Shown one piece after another: positions 10,602 through 19,349 of a stretch of 64,000 nucleotides of DNA. The stretch is from Caldilineaceae bacterium (GTDB lineage: Bacteria; Chloroflexota; Anaerolineae; Caldilineales; Caldilineaceae). The first letter of the stretch is position 1, and every line of letters starts with the position of its first letter. The translations under genes were made by a program, and so were the position numbers. Under the pieces are notes generated by a model, which had not been told where the DNA came from, searched no databases, and saw only the letters and a program-made list of their open reading frames with translations. The stretch lies in NCBI GenBank assembly GCA_020845455.1, contig JADLFO010000102.1, positions 1-64,000 on the forward strand, written 5' to 3'.

Positions 10602-11933
10602 ATGACCCAGCGCGTGATCATCTTGGGCGCGGCAGGACGCGATTTCCACAACTTCAACGTCGTCTACCGCGATGACCCCAATGTCGAAGTCGTCGCCTTT
10701 ACCGCCACCCAAATCCCCAACATTGCAGGCCGCCGCTATCCTCCTGCGCTCGCCGGGGAACGTTACCCCGCCGGCATTCCGATCTATCCTGAAAGTGAAC
10801 TGCCGCGCCTGATCGCCGAGACCCAGGCCGACAGCGTGGTCTTTAGCTACAGCGATGTGAGCTACGCCACGGTGATGGAGCGCGCCGTCTTGGCGCTGGC
10901 TGCGGGTGCGAATTTTCAACTGCTCGGCCCGGCGCATACGATGCTCAAAGCGGCCGTGCCGGTGGTAGCCATCTGTGCGGCGCGCACAGGCGCGGGCAAA
11001 AGCCAGACCAGCCGCCGCGTGATCCAGATATTGCGCGAGTTGGGTGAGCGGCCGGTCGTGGTGCGCCACCCCATGCCCTATGGCGACCTGGAAGCGCAGG
11101 CCGTGCAGCGCTTCGCGACGCTAGACGACCTAGATCGCGCCCAAGTGACCATCGAGGAGCGCGAGGACTACGAGCCGCACATCGCCCAGGGCACGGTCGT
11201 CTATGCAGGGGTAGACTACGGCGCGATCTTGGCTCGCGCCCAGGCCGAGGCTTCGGTTGTCGTCTGGGATGGGGGCAACAACGACCTGCCCTTCTACGCC
11301 CCCGACCTGCATATCACGGTGGTGGACCCGCAGCGCGCCGCCGATATGCGCAGCTACTACCCCGGCGCGGTCAACGTGCGGCTGGCGGATGTGGTCGTGA
11401 TCAACAAGATCGACAGCGCCGCACCCGACGAGATCGAAAGCGCACGCCAGATCATCGCCGCCGACAACCCGCGCACCATCGTGGTCGACGCGGCCAGCCC
11501 GATCTTTGTCGACGACCCGGCGGCCATTCGCGGCCGCCATGTAATCGTGGTCGAAGATGGGCCGACCGTCACCCACGGCGGGCTGGCGCACGGCGCAGGC
11601 TGGCTGGCGGCGCGGCGCTTCGGTGCGGCGTTGATCGTCGACCCGCGGCCCCACGCCGTGGGCGCACTACAGCAGACCTATATAGACTATCCCCACATCG
11701 GCCGCGTGCTGCCCGCCATGGGCTATGACAATCGACAGATCGCCGACCTGGCCGAGACCATCCGCCGCACGCCAGGCGACCTGGTGCTGGTGGCAACGCC
11801 GATCGATCTGCGCCGCCTGGTAAACCTAGATAAGCCCGCACTGCGCGTGCGCTATGAACTGCAAGAGATCGGCGCGCCGACCCTGCATGATATCCTGGCG
11901 CGCTTTGTAACCACGCGAAAGGACGCCCCATGA
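10602..11933 (+). CDS. predicted GTPase of the cyclic 2,3-diphosphoglycerate synthetase-like family (COG2403 type)
   Basis: N-term MTQRVIILGAAGRDFHNFNVVYRDDPNVEVVAFTATQIPNIAGRRYPP; P-loop AARTGAGKSQTSRR; NKID. Start ATG 10602 after AGAAGGAG. Confidence 0.8.
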   Translation: MTQRVIILGAAGRDFHNFNVVYRDDPNVEVVAFTATQIPNIAGRRYPPALAGERYPAGIPIYPESELPRLIAETQADSVVFSYSDVSYATVMERAVLALAAGANFQLLGPAHTMLKAAVPVVAICAARTGAGKSQTSRRVIQILRELGERPVVVRHPMPYGDLEAQAVQRFATLDDLDRAQVTIEEREDYEPHIAQGTVVYAGVDYGAILARAQAEASVVVWDGGNNDLPFYAPDLHITVVDPQRAADMRSYYPGAVNVRLADVVVINKIDSAAPDEIESARQIIAADNPRTIVVDAASPIFVDDPAAIRGRHVIVVEDGPTVTHGGLAHGAGWLAARRFGAALIVDPRPHAVGALQQTYIDYPHIGRVLPAMGYDNRQIADLAETIRRTPGDLVLVATPIDLRRLVNLDKPALRVRYELQEIGAPTLHDILARFVTTRKDAP

Positions 11934-13309
11934 AACTGCGCTGGCCTACGCTGCTGGTGCTCATCGCCGCCACACTCCTGTTCGCGACCTTAGCCCCCAG
12001 CCCGGCACAGGCTCAATCCGCCGGCGACACCGTCTGGATCGAACAAGGGGCGGACGGCGAAACCAAGGTGCATCTCTACTTCTTCTGGTCGCTGACCTGT
12101 CCGCACTGTCGCGAGGCGCACCCGTTTGTCGAAGCGTTGCCGCAACGCTATCCCTGGCTGGTGCTGCACAGCTTGGAACTGACCGAAAACCGTGCCAACG
12201 CCATTCAATATGACGCCATGGCGCGCAGCCTGGGCCAAGAGGCCATGTACGTCCCGGCCTTCTTCTTCTGCGAGCAGATGGGCACCGGCTATGACACGGC
12301 GGAGACCACCGGCCAGGCGCTGGTCGAGGCGCTCGAAACCTGCTATGCGAAGGCCGTCCAGCAGACGGCAACGCAAGACCAGATCGCCGCCGCAGAGGGC
12401 GCAGCGGCAGGCGCGGTGGCGATCCCTTGGCTCGGCACGCTCGACGCCGAACGGCTGTCGCTGCCGGTCTTCACCGCTGTGCTGGCAGGGCTGGATGCCT
12501 TCAATCCCTGCGCCTTCTTTGTGCTCCTGTTCCTGCTCAGCCTCATGGTGCATGCCCAGGATCGCCGGCGCATGCTGCTCGTGGGCGGCGTCTTTGTCCT
12601 GATTTCCGGGCTGGTCTATTTTATCTTTATGGCGGCCTGGCTCAACGTCTTTCTGTGGGCCGGGGAACTCAAGGCGATCACGCTCATCGCCGGGCTGGTC
12701 GCCATGGCGATCGCGCTGATCAACATCAAAGACTATTTCTGGTTCAAACAGGGAGTGTCGCTCTCGATCCCCGAACGGGCTAAGCCGGGTCTCTATCAGC
12801 GCATGCGTAACTTGGTGCGGGCGGGCAGCCTTCCGGCCATGGTCGCCGGAACCGCGGTGCTGGCCGCCGCCGCCAACAGCTATGAACTGCTCTGCACCTC
12901 CGGCTTCCCCATGGTCTATACGCGCGTCCTAACGCTGGAGCAGCTTGCGCCGGGAGCCTACTACGGCTATCTAGCCGCCTATAACCTGATCTACATCCTG
13001 CCGCTGCTGGCGATCGTCACACTCTTCAGCATCAAGTTTGGCACGCGCAAGCTCAGCGAAGATGAAGGCCGCGCCCTCAAGCTCCTGTCGGGGGTGATGA
13101 TGTTCGCCTTGGGCGCGGTGCTGGTCTTTGCGCCCGCCTTGCTCAACCAAGTGTGGACCGCGGTGGCGCTGCTGGCCGGTGCGGTCGGCCTGACGGCGCT
13201 GGTCGTCTGGTGGAATCGGCGCACGCAGCGCCGGTCGTCGCCCAAACCGCCGTCCAAACCAGGGACCAAACCGCCCGCCAAACTGTCGGGCAGGCTGCGG
13301 CCCCATTGA
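11930..13309 (+). CDS. secreted thioredoxin-fold (CPHC) domain fused to a CcdA/DsbD-like transmembrane domain
   Basis: Signal peptide; FFWSLTCPHCREAHPFVEAL; TM domain with paired cysteines (DAFNPCAFF; YELLCTSGFPMVYTR). Overlaps the preceding gene by 4 nt (ATGA). Confidence 0.82.
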   Translation: MKLRWPTLLVLIAATLLFATLAPSPAQAQSAGDTVWIEQGADGETKVHLYFFWSLTCPHCREAHPFVEALPQRYPWLVLHSLELTENRANAIQYDAMARSLGQEAMYVPAFFFCEQMGTGYDTAETTGQALVEALETCYAKAVQQTATQDQIAAAEGAAAGAVAIPWLGTLDAERLSLPVFTAVLAGLDAFNPCAFFVLLFLLSLMVHAQDRRRMLLVGGVFVLISGLVYFIFMAAWLNVFLWAGELKAITLIAGLVAMAIALINIKDYFWFKQGVSLSIPERAKPGLYQRMRNLVRAGSLPAMVAGTAVLAAAANSYELLCTSGFPMVYTRVLTLEQLAPGAYYGYLAAYNLIYILPLLAIVTLFSIKFGTRKLSEDEGRALKLLSGVMMFALGAVLVFAPALLNQVWTAVALLAGAVGLTALVVWWNRRTQRRSSPKPPSKPGTKPPAKLSGRLRPH

Positions 13310-13357
13310 GCTTGCTATACCTCTTCTGTGGCAGTGGGTTGCTATCTGGTTTTCCCA

Positions 13358-13399
13358 ATGACCAGGGGGCACGCCGGTTGAGGCGTGCCCCCTGGTCAT
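13358..13399. terminator. bidirectional terminator-like hairpin between convergent genes
   Basis: Perfect 18-bp arms ATGACCAGGGGGCACGCC / GGCGTGCCCCCTGGTCAT, 6-nt loop. Confidence 0.75.
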
Positions 13400-13423
13400 C
13401 TTCCCTCGTTCATGCCTACCCGT

Positions 13424-15559
13424 TCATTCCCAGTAGACATAGACTGCGGGGCTGTTTGGCCCGCCCGCCTCGCTCCACTTGAAGATCCACCACGCGTCAT
13501 ACGGGCTGAGGTTGACGCAGCCGTGGCTGCGCGGCCGACCAAAGGCATCGTGCCAATAGGCAGCGTGCAAGGCATAGCCGCTGTAAAAATAGCAGGTCCA
13601 CGGCACTTCTTCAAGATAGTAATAGCCGCCCGTCGCCGGGGAGCCGCCGGCCATCTTGCGTGAGACCAGCCGCCACCAGGTGCGAAAAATGCCCTGCACC
13701 GTGGGCGTCGCGGGCAGACCCGTGGCCGCCAGCGCAGCATAGACCGCCTTGTCGCCTTCATAGGCCACCACGGTCTGCTCGCGCAAGTTCACCCCAACCC
13801 AACGCTCGTCAACGCGGATGGCAGACGGCCGCGCCCTATAGCGCGCCACACCCACGTTGGCCCCATAGACCCAGCGGCCGGGGCCGATGCGATACCAGCG
13901 CTGCCCGGCCACGGCGCGCGTCTCCAGAATCGTGAGCGCCTGGTTGTGATAGACCGTGCCCACCGGGGGGTTGTCGTCGCCCATCCCCGGCTGGGCGCGC
14001 ACGACCAGCGACTCCGTCACAACCCAGCCCACCGGCAGCGCAGGCGCAGCGCCGTCGGCGGCAGGCGGCGGGCACAACGCAAGCTGCAGCGGCGTATCGG
14101 CGGCGGCGATCTGCACCCAGCCGCCATGCACCCAACGGTTGAGGCCGATGCGATACCAGGTCGCGCCGTCGACCAGGGCCTCTTCGTAGATTTGCACCTG
14201 CGCGCCGCGACGCAGCCGGTCGACCGGTGGGTTGCCGGCGCTGACGCCGGGCCGGGCGCGCACGTTGAGCACGTCGGCGGTAACGATGCCGCGGCGCACC
14301 GCGGGCGGCGGCGTGGGCGCGGCATCCACCAGCCGGATCCAGCCGCCATGCACCCAGCGGTTGAGGCCGATGCGATACCACGTTGCGCCGGAGGCTGATG
14401 CCTCTTCGACGATCGTGACCTCGGCGTGGGCGCGCAGTTGGCCCACCACGGGATACTGCACGCCCGGCCCGCTGCGCACGTTGAGCACATTAGCCGTCAC
14501 CACCCCTTTGCGCGCCTTGCCGGGGTCCGGTTCGGGTTCCGGCTCAGGCTCCGGTTCGGGGTCGGGGCCGCCGGGGGCCAACTGGACGCCGCGCAGTTCG
14601 GACGGGTTCAAAAAGGCCACGCTGCTCGCCGGAATCCAGTCATAGGAGCCGGTCTGATACCAGAGCCGGCCGCCCGCCATCACCTCTTGGCGAATGGCAA
14701 GACCCGTGCCCAGCGTCAAATAGCGTGAGATCACCGCGCCGCCGGGCTGAGTATAGGTGCGCGTCCATGCCCAGAGCGGCCGCGCATAACGGAAGGGTAG
14801 CCAAGGCACAGCGACGCTCGGCACGGCGACCTCGACCGGCGCGGTGACCGTGGCAGGCAAACGGCTCGCGCCGGTAGACACGCTATCGGGGTCGGCGATG
14901 GGCGGGGCGATCTCCAACGGCTGTTGGGCCGCGGTCTCGACCCAATAGCCGAGATCGTCCACCAAATCCACGCGGATCGTGTAGGCGCCGGGCTTGGCAT
15001 AGCCAAAGGTCCATTCCCCTTTGTGGCCCAAGCTGCCGTCCAGGTTCACCGCAGGCTGGGAGCCGGTGGGCGTCCACCACACCACATTGCCCGCGCCGCC
15101 GTCGAGACGCACACGCAGGCCGCCGCCCAGGCCGTCGATCTGGAGTACCACCACGGCTTCGAGCGGGCGGTCGGGCACAGGGGAGCTTTTGAGCAGCGCA
15201 ATGGCCGGCAGGGCGGCATCGGCGCGGCGCGTTTGCGCCGCCACGCCGGGGATTTGATAGCTTCCCCAGATCAAGGTCACGTCTGTGGGCGCAGCAGGCG
15301 CAGCCATCTCGGCGGCGACCAGCGCATGATCGGCAGACCAGGTTTCAACGCTGGGTGCGCACAGCATCCCCAATTCGATCGCACTGCCGCCGGGCAGTTC
15401 GAGCCGGGCCGGGGCCGCCGGCGGCGCTTCGTCATGCGCCGGCGCAGGAAAATGGATCTCACAGCGCAGCCGTGCAGCCGCCGCATCATGCAGCAACAGC
15501 AGGCGAGCAGGGAGCGCCGAGGGCTGCCCCGCGGCGTGGAGGTGGGACGGATTCATCAT
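13424..15559 (-). CDS. L,D-transpeptidase (YkuD) with multiple SH3b repeats
   Basis: C-term HAAYWHDAFGRPRSHGCVNLSPYDAWWIFKW (HxxxxxxxSHGCxN); at least three SH3b repeats (VLNVRSGPG.., VLNVRARPG.., SLVVRAQPG..); PEPEPEPEPEPDPG linker. Start uncertain. Confidence 0.88.
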   Translation of the reverse strand: MMNPSHLHAAGQPSALPARLLLLHDAAAARLRCEIHFPAPAHDEAPPAAPARLELPGGSAIELGMLCAPSVETWSADHALVAAEMAAPAAPTDVTLIWGSYQIPGVAAQTRRADAALPAIALLKSSPVPDRPLEAVVVLQIDGLGGGLRVRLDGGAGNVVWWTPTGSQPAVNLDGSLGHKGEWTFGYAKPGAYTIRVDLVDDLGYWVETAAQQPLEIAPPIADPDSVSTGASRLPATVTAPVEVAVPSVAVPWLPFRYARPLWAWTRTYTQPGGAVISRYLTLGTGLAIRQEVMAGGRLWYQTGSYDWIPASSVAFLNPSELRGVQLAPGGPDPEPEPEPEPEPDPGKARKGVVTANVLNVRSGPGVQYPVVGQLRAHAEVTIVEEASASGATWYRIGLNRWVHGGWIRLVDAAPTPPPAVRRGIVTADVLNVRARPGVSAGNPPVDRLRRGAQVQIYEEALVDGATWYRIGLNRWVHGGWVQIAAADTPLQLALCPPPAADGAAPALPVGWVVTESLVVRAQPGMGDDNPPVGTVYHNQALTILETRAVAGQRWYRIGPGRWVYGANVGVARYRARPSAIRVDERWVGVNLREQTVVAYEGDKAVYAALAATGLPATPTVQGIFRTWWRLVSRKMAGGSPATGGYYYLEEVPWTCYFYSGYALHAAYWHDAFGRPRSHGCVNLSPYDAWWIFKWSEAGGPNSPAVYVYWE

Positions 15560-15587
15560 GGCAAGCTTCTTGCGTTCTCCTTCGCAG

Positions 15588-15609
15588 GCCGGTGCAGCCC
15601 TGCACCGGC
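15588..15609. repeat. inverted repeat in leader of L,D-transpeptidase gene
   Basis: GCCGGTGCAG-cc-CTGCACCGGC. Confidence 0.6.
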
Positions 15610-15925
15610 AATTCACGCTTCCGTTTGGCTGGAAGAATCCAGCATGCTTGCCAATGATGACGCATCTTGTTATGCAAAGTTACTATCAATTCGTGGCGTT
15701 CTTAAAAGTTTCGCAACCTATTTTGCCATTCGCTCCAACCTGCTTGCTCTTGGCCGCAACGCAAGTTGTCTTGCACATGCCGAGCGTGTATAGGGCGCGC
15801 GGCATGTGGCAAATGACCCTAGTGGACGGCGTGCGCTGGTGTTAGGATCGATCCCAGAGTTTACCCACACGGGCCGAATGGGAGAAGACGATTTCCCCCG
15901 CCGCAACGCTCTATCTCGTCAGTAT

Positions 15926-16915
15926 CTAGCCGGCAGCGCGCAGCCGTCCCATCACTGCCGGGTTGCACACATCCATCGGCGTCTCGCCGCGGAAAAAGGC
16001 CAGCAGCCGTTCAACCGCCATCTCCTCGATGCGTGTGCGCCCTTCCACCGTCAGACCGGCCCCATGCGGCGTGGCGACGATCAAGGGGTGGCGGCGCAGG
16101 ATCGAATCCACCCCCGGCGGCTCCGGGTCAAAGACATCCAGCCCCGCGCCGCCCAGCCCGCCCGCGTCGACCGCCTCCACCAACGCGGCGGCATCCACCA
16201 GCGGGCCGCGCGCCAAGTTAAGCAAAAACGCGCCCGGCTTCATGCGGCCAATCCGCTCGCGGTTCATCAGGTGATGCGTCTCTGGCGTGGCGGGCAGGTG
16301 CAGGCTCAAAAAGTCCGCCCGCTCGATCACGCTGTCCAGGTCCATCCAGGTGATGCCCAACGGTTCGACATCGGCGGCGCGCACAAATGGGTCATAGCCG
16401 ATCACATGCATGCCCAGCCCGACGCCGCAGATATGGGCCACGCGCCGGCCAATGCGCCCCAACCCGACCAGCCCCAGCGTGCGCCCGCGCACCTCTACCC
16501 CGATCAACGGGTCGGCGCGCGGCCCCCACTTGCCCGCCGCCAAGTTGTCATTGCCCTGTTTGATGCGCTTGGCGAGGTTCAACAAGATGGCGACCGTATG
16601 CTCGGCCGTGGATTCGGTAGGGCCTTCGGGGGTGTTGCAGACTACGACCCCCGCCGCAGTGGCCGCCTCCAGGTCGACGTTGTCCACGCCGATCCCGGTG
16701 CGCGTGACGATGCGCAGGTTGGGCAGCCGGCCAAAGAGGTCGGCGTTATACTGCACCAGCGACGACGCCAAGATGCCCTGCGCCGGGCCGGCGTTGGCGA
16801 TGCGGTCCCCGCCGGGCGCGGCGTACAACACCGTTACCTCAGAAGGCAGCGCGGCCAGCGCGTTGGAATAAAAAGGGGCTTCCACCCAAACATGGGTGAA
16901 TGGAGTCCCGGCCAT
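15926..16915 (-). CDS. D-isomer-specific 2-hydroxyacid dehydrogenase (phosphoglycerate dehydrogenase-like)
   Basis: NAD-binding GRTLGLVGLGRIGRRVAHIC; NLARGPLVDAAALVEA; HPLIVATPHGAGLT. Confidence 0.9.
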   Translation of the reverse strand: MAGTPFTHVWVEAPFYSNALAALPSEVTVLYAAPGGDRIANAGPAQGILASSLVQYNADLFGRLPNLRIVTRTGIGVDNVDLEAATAAGVVVCNTPEGPTESTAEHTVAILLNLAKRIKQGNDNLAAGKWGPRADPLIGVEVRGRTLGLVGLGRIGRRVAHICGVGLGMHVIGYDPFVRAADVEPLGITWMDLDSVIERADFLSLHLPATPETHHLMNRERIGRMKPGAFLLNLARGPLVDAAALVEAVDAGGLGGAGLDVFDPEPPGVDSILRRHPLIVATPHGAGLTVEGRTRIEEMAVERLLAFFRGETPMDVCNPAVMGRLRAAG

Positions 16916-16984
16916 GCTTGATCTCCTCTAGCTTAGGGCAGGTTGTCTGGATAGTTGTCTGAACAGTGGTCTGAACTCTGCCAC

Positions 16985-17887
16985 CTAGACCACGCCCTGA
17001 CGCATGGCGCTGCATAGGTCGCGGTAACCGATGGGGATGATGCCCTCGGCCTCCAAAAAGCGCGCCAACCGCGCCGATTGAAAATAGCCATATTCAAAGA
17101 CGCGCCAACGGCTGTTGACCCGGTCCAGCGCCTCAATATCGCCCGGCGCGTTGGGGTGCAGCGCAAAATGGGTGATGCCCGGCCCCACTCGGCGCAGCAC
17201 CGCTTCATAGACCTCCGGCGAGGGGCCGGCGGGCGGCTCAGACGTATACGCGGGCGTTACGCGCACATGGTCGACGGGTGGCAGTCCATATTGGCGCAGC
17301 AGACGTATCGCCGCTTCATGCTGCGTCTCCTGGCGCGAGCGGATGCGCTGGATCACGGCATCCTGGCCCTGCGGATAAAAGACCGGCACGCGATAGTCGC
17401 GGCCCAAGGCAGCATAGATCTCAAACAGCGCAGGCGACCAGTTGACGCCCATATGGCTGTCCAGATGGCTGATGGTGATGCCGGCAGTGACCACCCGCTC
17501 CACCTGGGCGCGCAGTTCCACGGCAGCATAGGCGACATTGGCGTTGGCATGAACCTCGGCGACCGTGGGCCAAAACGAGCCGTCCTCTTGGATCAATCCG
17601 CTGGCTGCGTTGCGCGTGGTCAGCGGTCCCCAGCGATAGCCGGCCCATTCACAGGTCAACGTCATTTGCACCCCTACGTCGAGGTCGGGATGCTCCTGAC
17701 AGAGCGTCAACGCCTCTGCCGCCCAGGGGCAGGGCGCCATGATCGAACCGCTCTTGACGATGCCCGCCGCCGCAAGCTCGACAAGGGCGCGGTTGCTGCC
17801 GTGCGTCACACCCACATCGTCGGCATGAAAGATGACCAGCCGGGCATCGGCTGGATAGCCTAACCGGGCCGCAAAAGAATCGGTCAT
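16985..17887 (-). CDS. ChbG/YdjC-family carbohydrate deacetylase
   Basis: LVIFHADDVGVTHGSNRALVEL; THxDSHMG-type SHLDSHMGV; FALHPNAPGD. Confidence 0.88.
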   Translation of the reverse strand: MTDSFAARLGYPADARLVIFHADDVGVTHGSNRALVELAAAGIVKSGSIMAPCPWAAEALTLCQEHPDLDVGVQMTLTCEWAGYRWGPLTTRNAASGLIQEDGSFWPTVAEVHANANVAYAAVELRAQVERVVTAGITISHLDSHMGVNWSPALFEIYAALGRDYRVPVFYPQGQDAVIQRIRSRQETQHEAAIRLLRQYGLPPVDHVRVTPAYTSEPPAGPSPEVYEAVLRRVGPGITHFALHPNAPGDIEALDRVNSRWRVFEYGYFQSARLARFLEAEGIIPIGYRDLCSAMRQGVV

Positions 17888-17957
17888 GCGGTCTCCTCCA
17901 CGTTTGCACTGTTGCCGTTAGCCTGTCGCCGTCATACGGTCGCCCGCGATATTGGCT

Positions 17958-19220
17958 TCAGGCAGCGGGCCGGCGGAAAAAGAAATGGTCAAGCGCCAGC
18001 GCCGCCGCGCCGATCTCGCCCGCCTGCTCGCCAAAGGTAGCGGGCAGCAGCGTCACCTTGGCGCCGAGGTCGCCAAACGCGTGGCGGCGCATGGCGGTCT
18101 CCACATCCCGGTGCAGCAGGTCGAACGCCTCCCATAGCAGCCCGCCCAGCAAGATCAGATGAGGGTTCACGACATTCACCAGGTTGGCCAGTGCGATCCC
18201 CAGATAGAAAGCCTGCTCGGCCAACATGGCGCGCAGCCCCGCATGGCCGCGGCGCGCCGCGGCCAAGACCGCCTGCAGCGGCTGTTCGCTCTGCTCCACC
18301 ACATAGGGATCGACCTGGCGGGCGCGCTCCACCAGCACCGGCTCGGAGATCAGCGTCTCCAGACAGCCGTGGTTGCCGCAGCGACAGCGTTTGCCGCCGC
18401 GCGGCACCATCGTCCAGTGGCCGATCTCGCCTGCGCCAAACCCCGCCCCGCGATAGAGTTCGCCGTCCACCACCAAGCCCGCGCCCACGGCCATCCGGCC
18501 ATAGACATAGACGAGCGAACGCACATTGCGCCCTGCGCCGTATAGGCTTTCGGCCAGCGCCATGCAGCGCACGTTGTTGTCCACCGTCACCGGCAGGCGC
18601 AACTGCTCACTCAAGATATCGCGCAAAGCCACATTGCGCCAACTCAGGTTGGGCGCAAAGACATTGATGCCGGTTTCGACATCAGTCAGCCCCGAAGCGC
18701 CCACGCCCACCCCCAACAGCCGCCCGCCGATCTCATGCGCGCCGTTTTCGCGCCCGCCGTCCCCAGCTTCGCCCGTCCGGCCGATCAACGCCGACGCCGC
18801 GGCAGCAATGCGCGCCAGGTTCTGGCTTGCGCTCTCATGCGCCACCAACGGCGTTTCGCATCCCGCCAGCGGCTGGGCGCTGACATCACACAACGCGAGG
18901 CGTGCCCGGCGCACCCCAATGTGAACCCCCAAGACTAGACGGCTGTCCGGCACAAGCTGCAGCGCCTGCGGGGGCCGTCCGGCGCCTGGCCGTGCCGCGG
19001 CCAGATCGGTGCCGGCTTCACGCACCACCCCGCGCGCCAAGAGGTCGGCGACCAGGTTGGTGACGGTCGTGGCCGACAGCCCACACAGCCGCGCCAACCG
19101 GATGCGCGATACCGGTTGATGGCGCAGCAAATTCAGCAGCAGGACCCGCTGATTGTAGGCCCGCACGCTTAAGATCGTTGTGCCCGCCCGCGCAATGCCA
19201 AAGGGAGTGGGGTGTTCCAT
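17958..19220 (-). CDS. ROK-family transcriptional regulator/kinase
   Basis: N-term wHTH (VSRIRLARLCGLSATTVTNLVADLLARGVV); ROK zinc motif GKRCRCGNHGCLETL. Confidence 0.92.
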   Translation of the reverse strand: MEHPTPFGIARAGTTILSVRAYNQRVLLLNLLRHQPVSRIRLARLCGLSATTVTNLVADLLARGVVREAGTDLAAARPGAGRPPQALQLVPDSRLVLGVHIGVRRARLALCDVSAQPLAGCETPLVAHESASQNLARIAAAASALIGRTGEAGDGGRENGAHEIGGRLLGVGVGASGLTDVETGINVFAPNLSWRNVALRDILSEQLRLPVTVDNNVRCMALAESLYGAGRNVRSLVYVYGRMAVGAGLVVDGELYRGAGFGAGEIGHWTMVPRGGKRCRCGNHGCLETLISEPVLVERARQVDPYVVEQSEQPLQAVLAAARRGHAGLRAMLAEQAFYLGIALANLVNVVNPHLILLGGLLWEAFDLLHRDVETAMRRHAFGDLGAKVTLLPATFGEQAGEIGAAALALDHFFFRRPAA

Positions 19221-19258
19221 CGTAGCGCCTCCACCGGCTGAAAACCAAGGGGATTATT

Positions 19259-19280
19259 TAATTTTCAGATGGAAATATTA
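19259..19280. promoter_or_regulatory. possible ROK (NagC/Mlc-like) operator upstream of ROK gene
   Basis: AT-rich imperfect dyad TAATTTTC-agat-GGAAATATTA (one bulge). Confidence 0.3.
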
Positions 19281-19349
19281 GTGGATAACGCCAGTATACT
19301 GCGCGCCCCGACGGGCTGTCAACCGGGTTTTGAGGTCGGACGCTTGCGG

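Noticed and set aside
13358-13399. 18-bp perfect inverted repeat as a mobile-element end
   Set aside because: Sits between convergent genes with a 6-nt loop; simplest reading is a bidirectional terminator.
14521-14580. GGTTCCGGCTCAGGCTCCGG-type short tandem repeats as possible CRISPR or satellite
   Set aside because: They encode the PEPEPEPEPEPDPG linker of the L,D-transpeptidase; no spacer/repeat periodicity.
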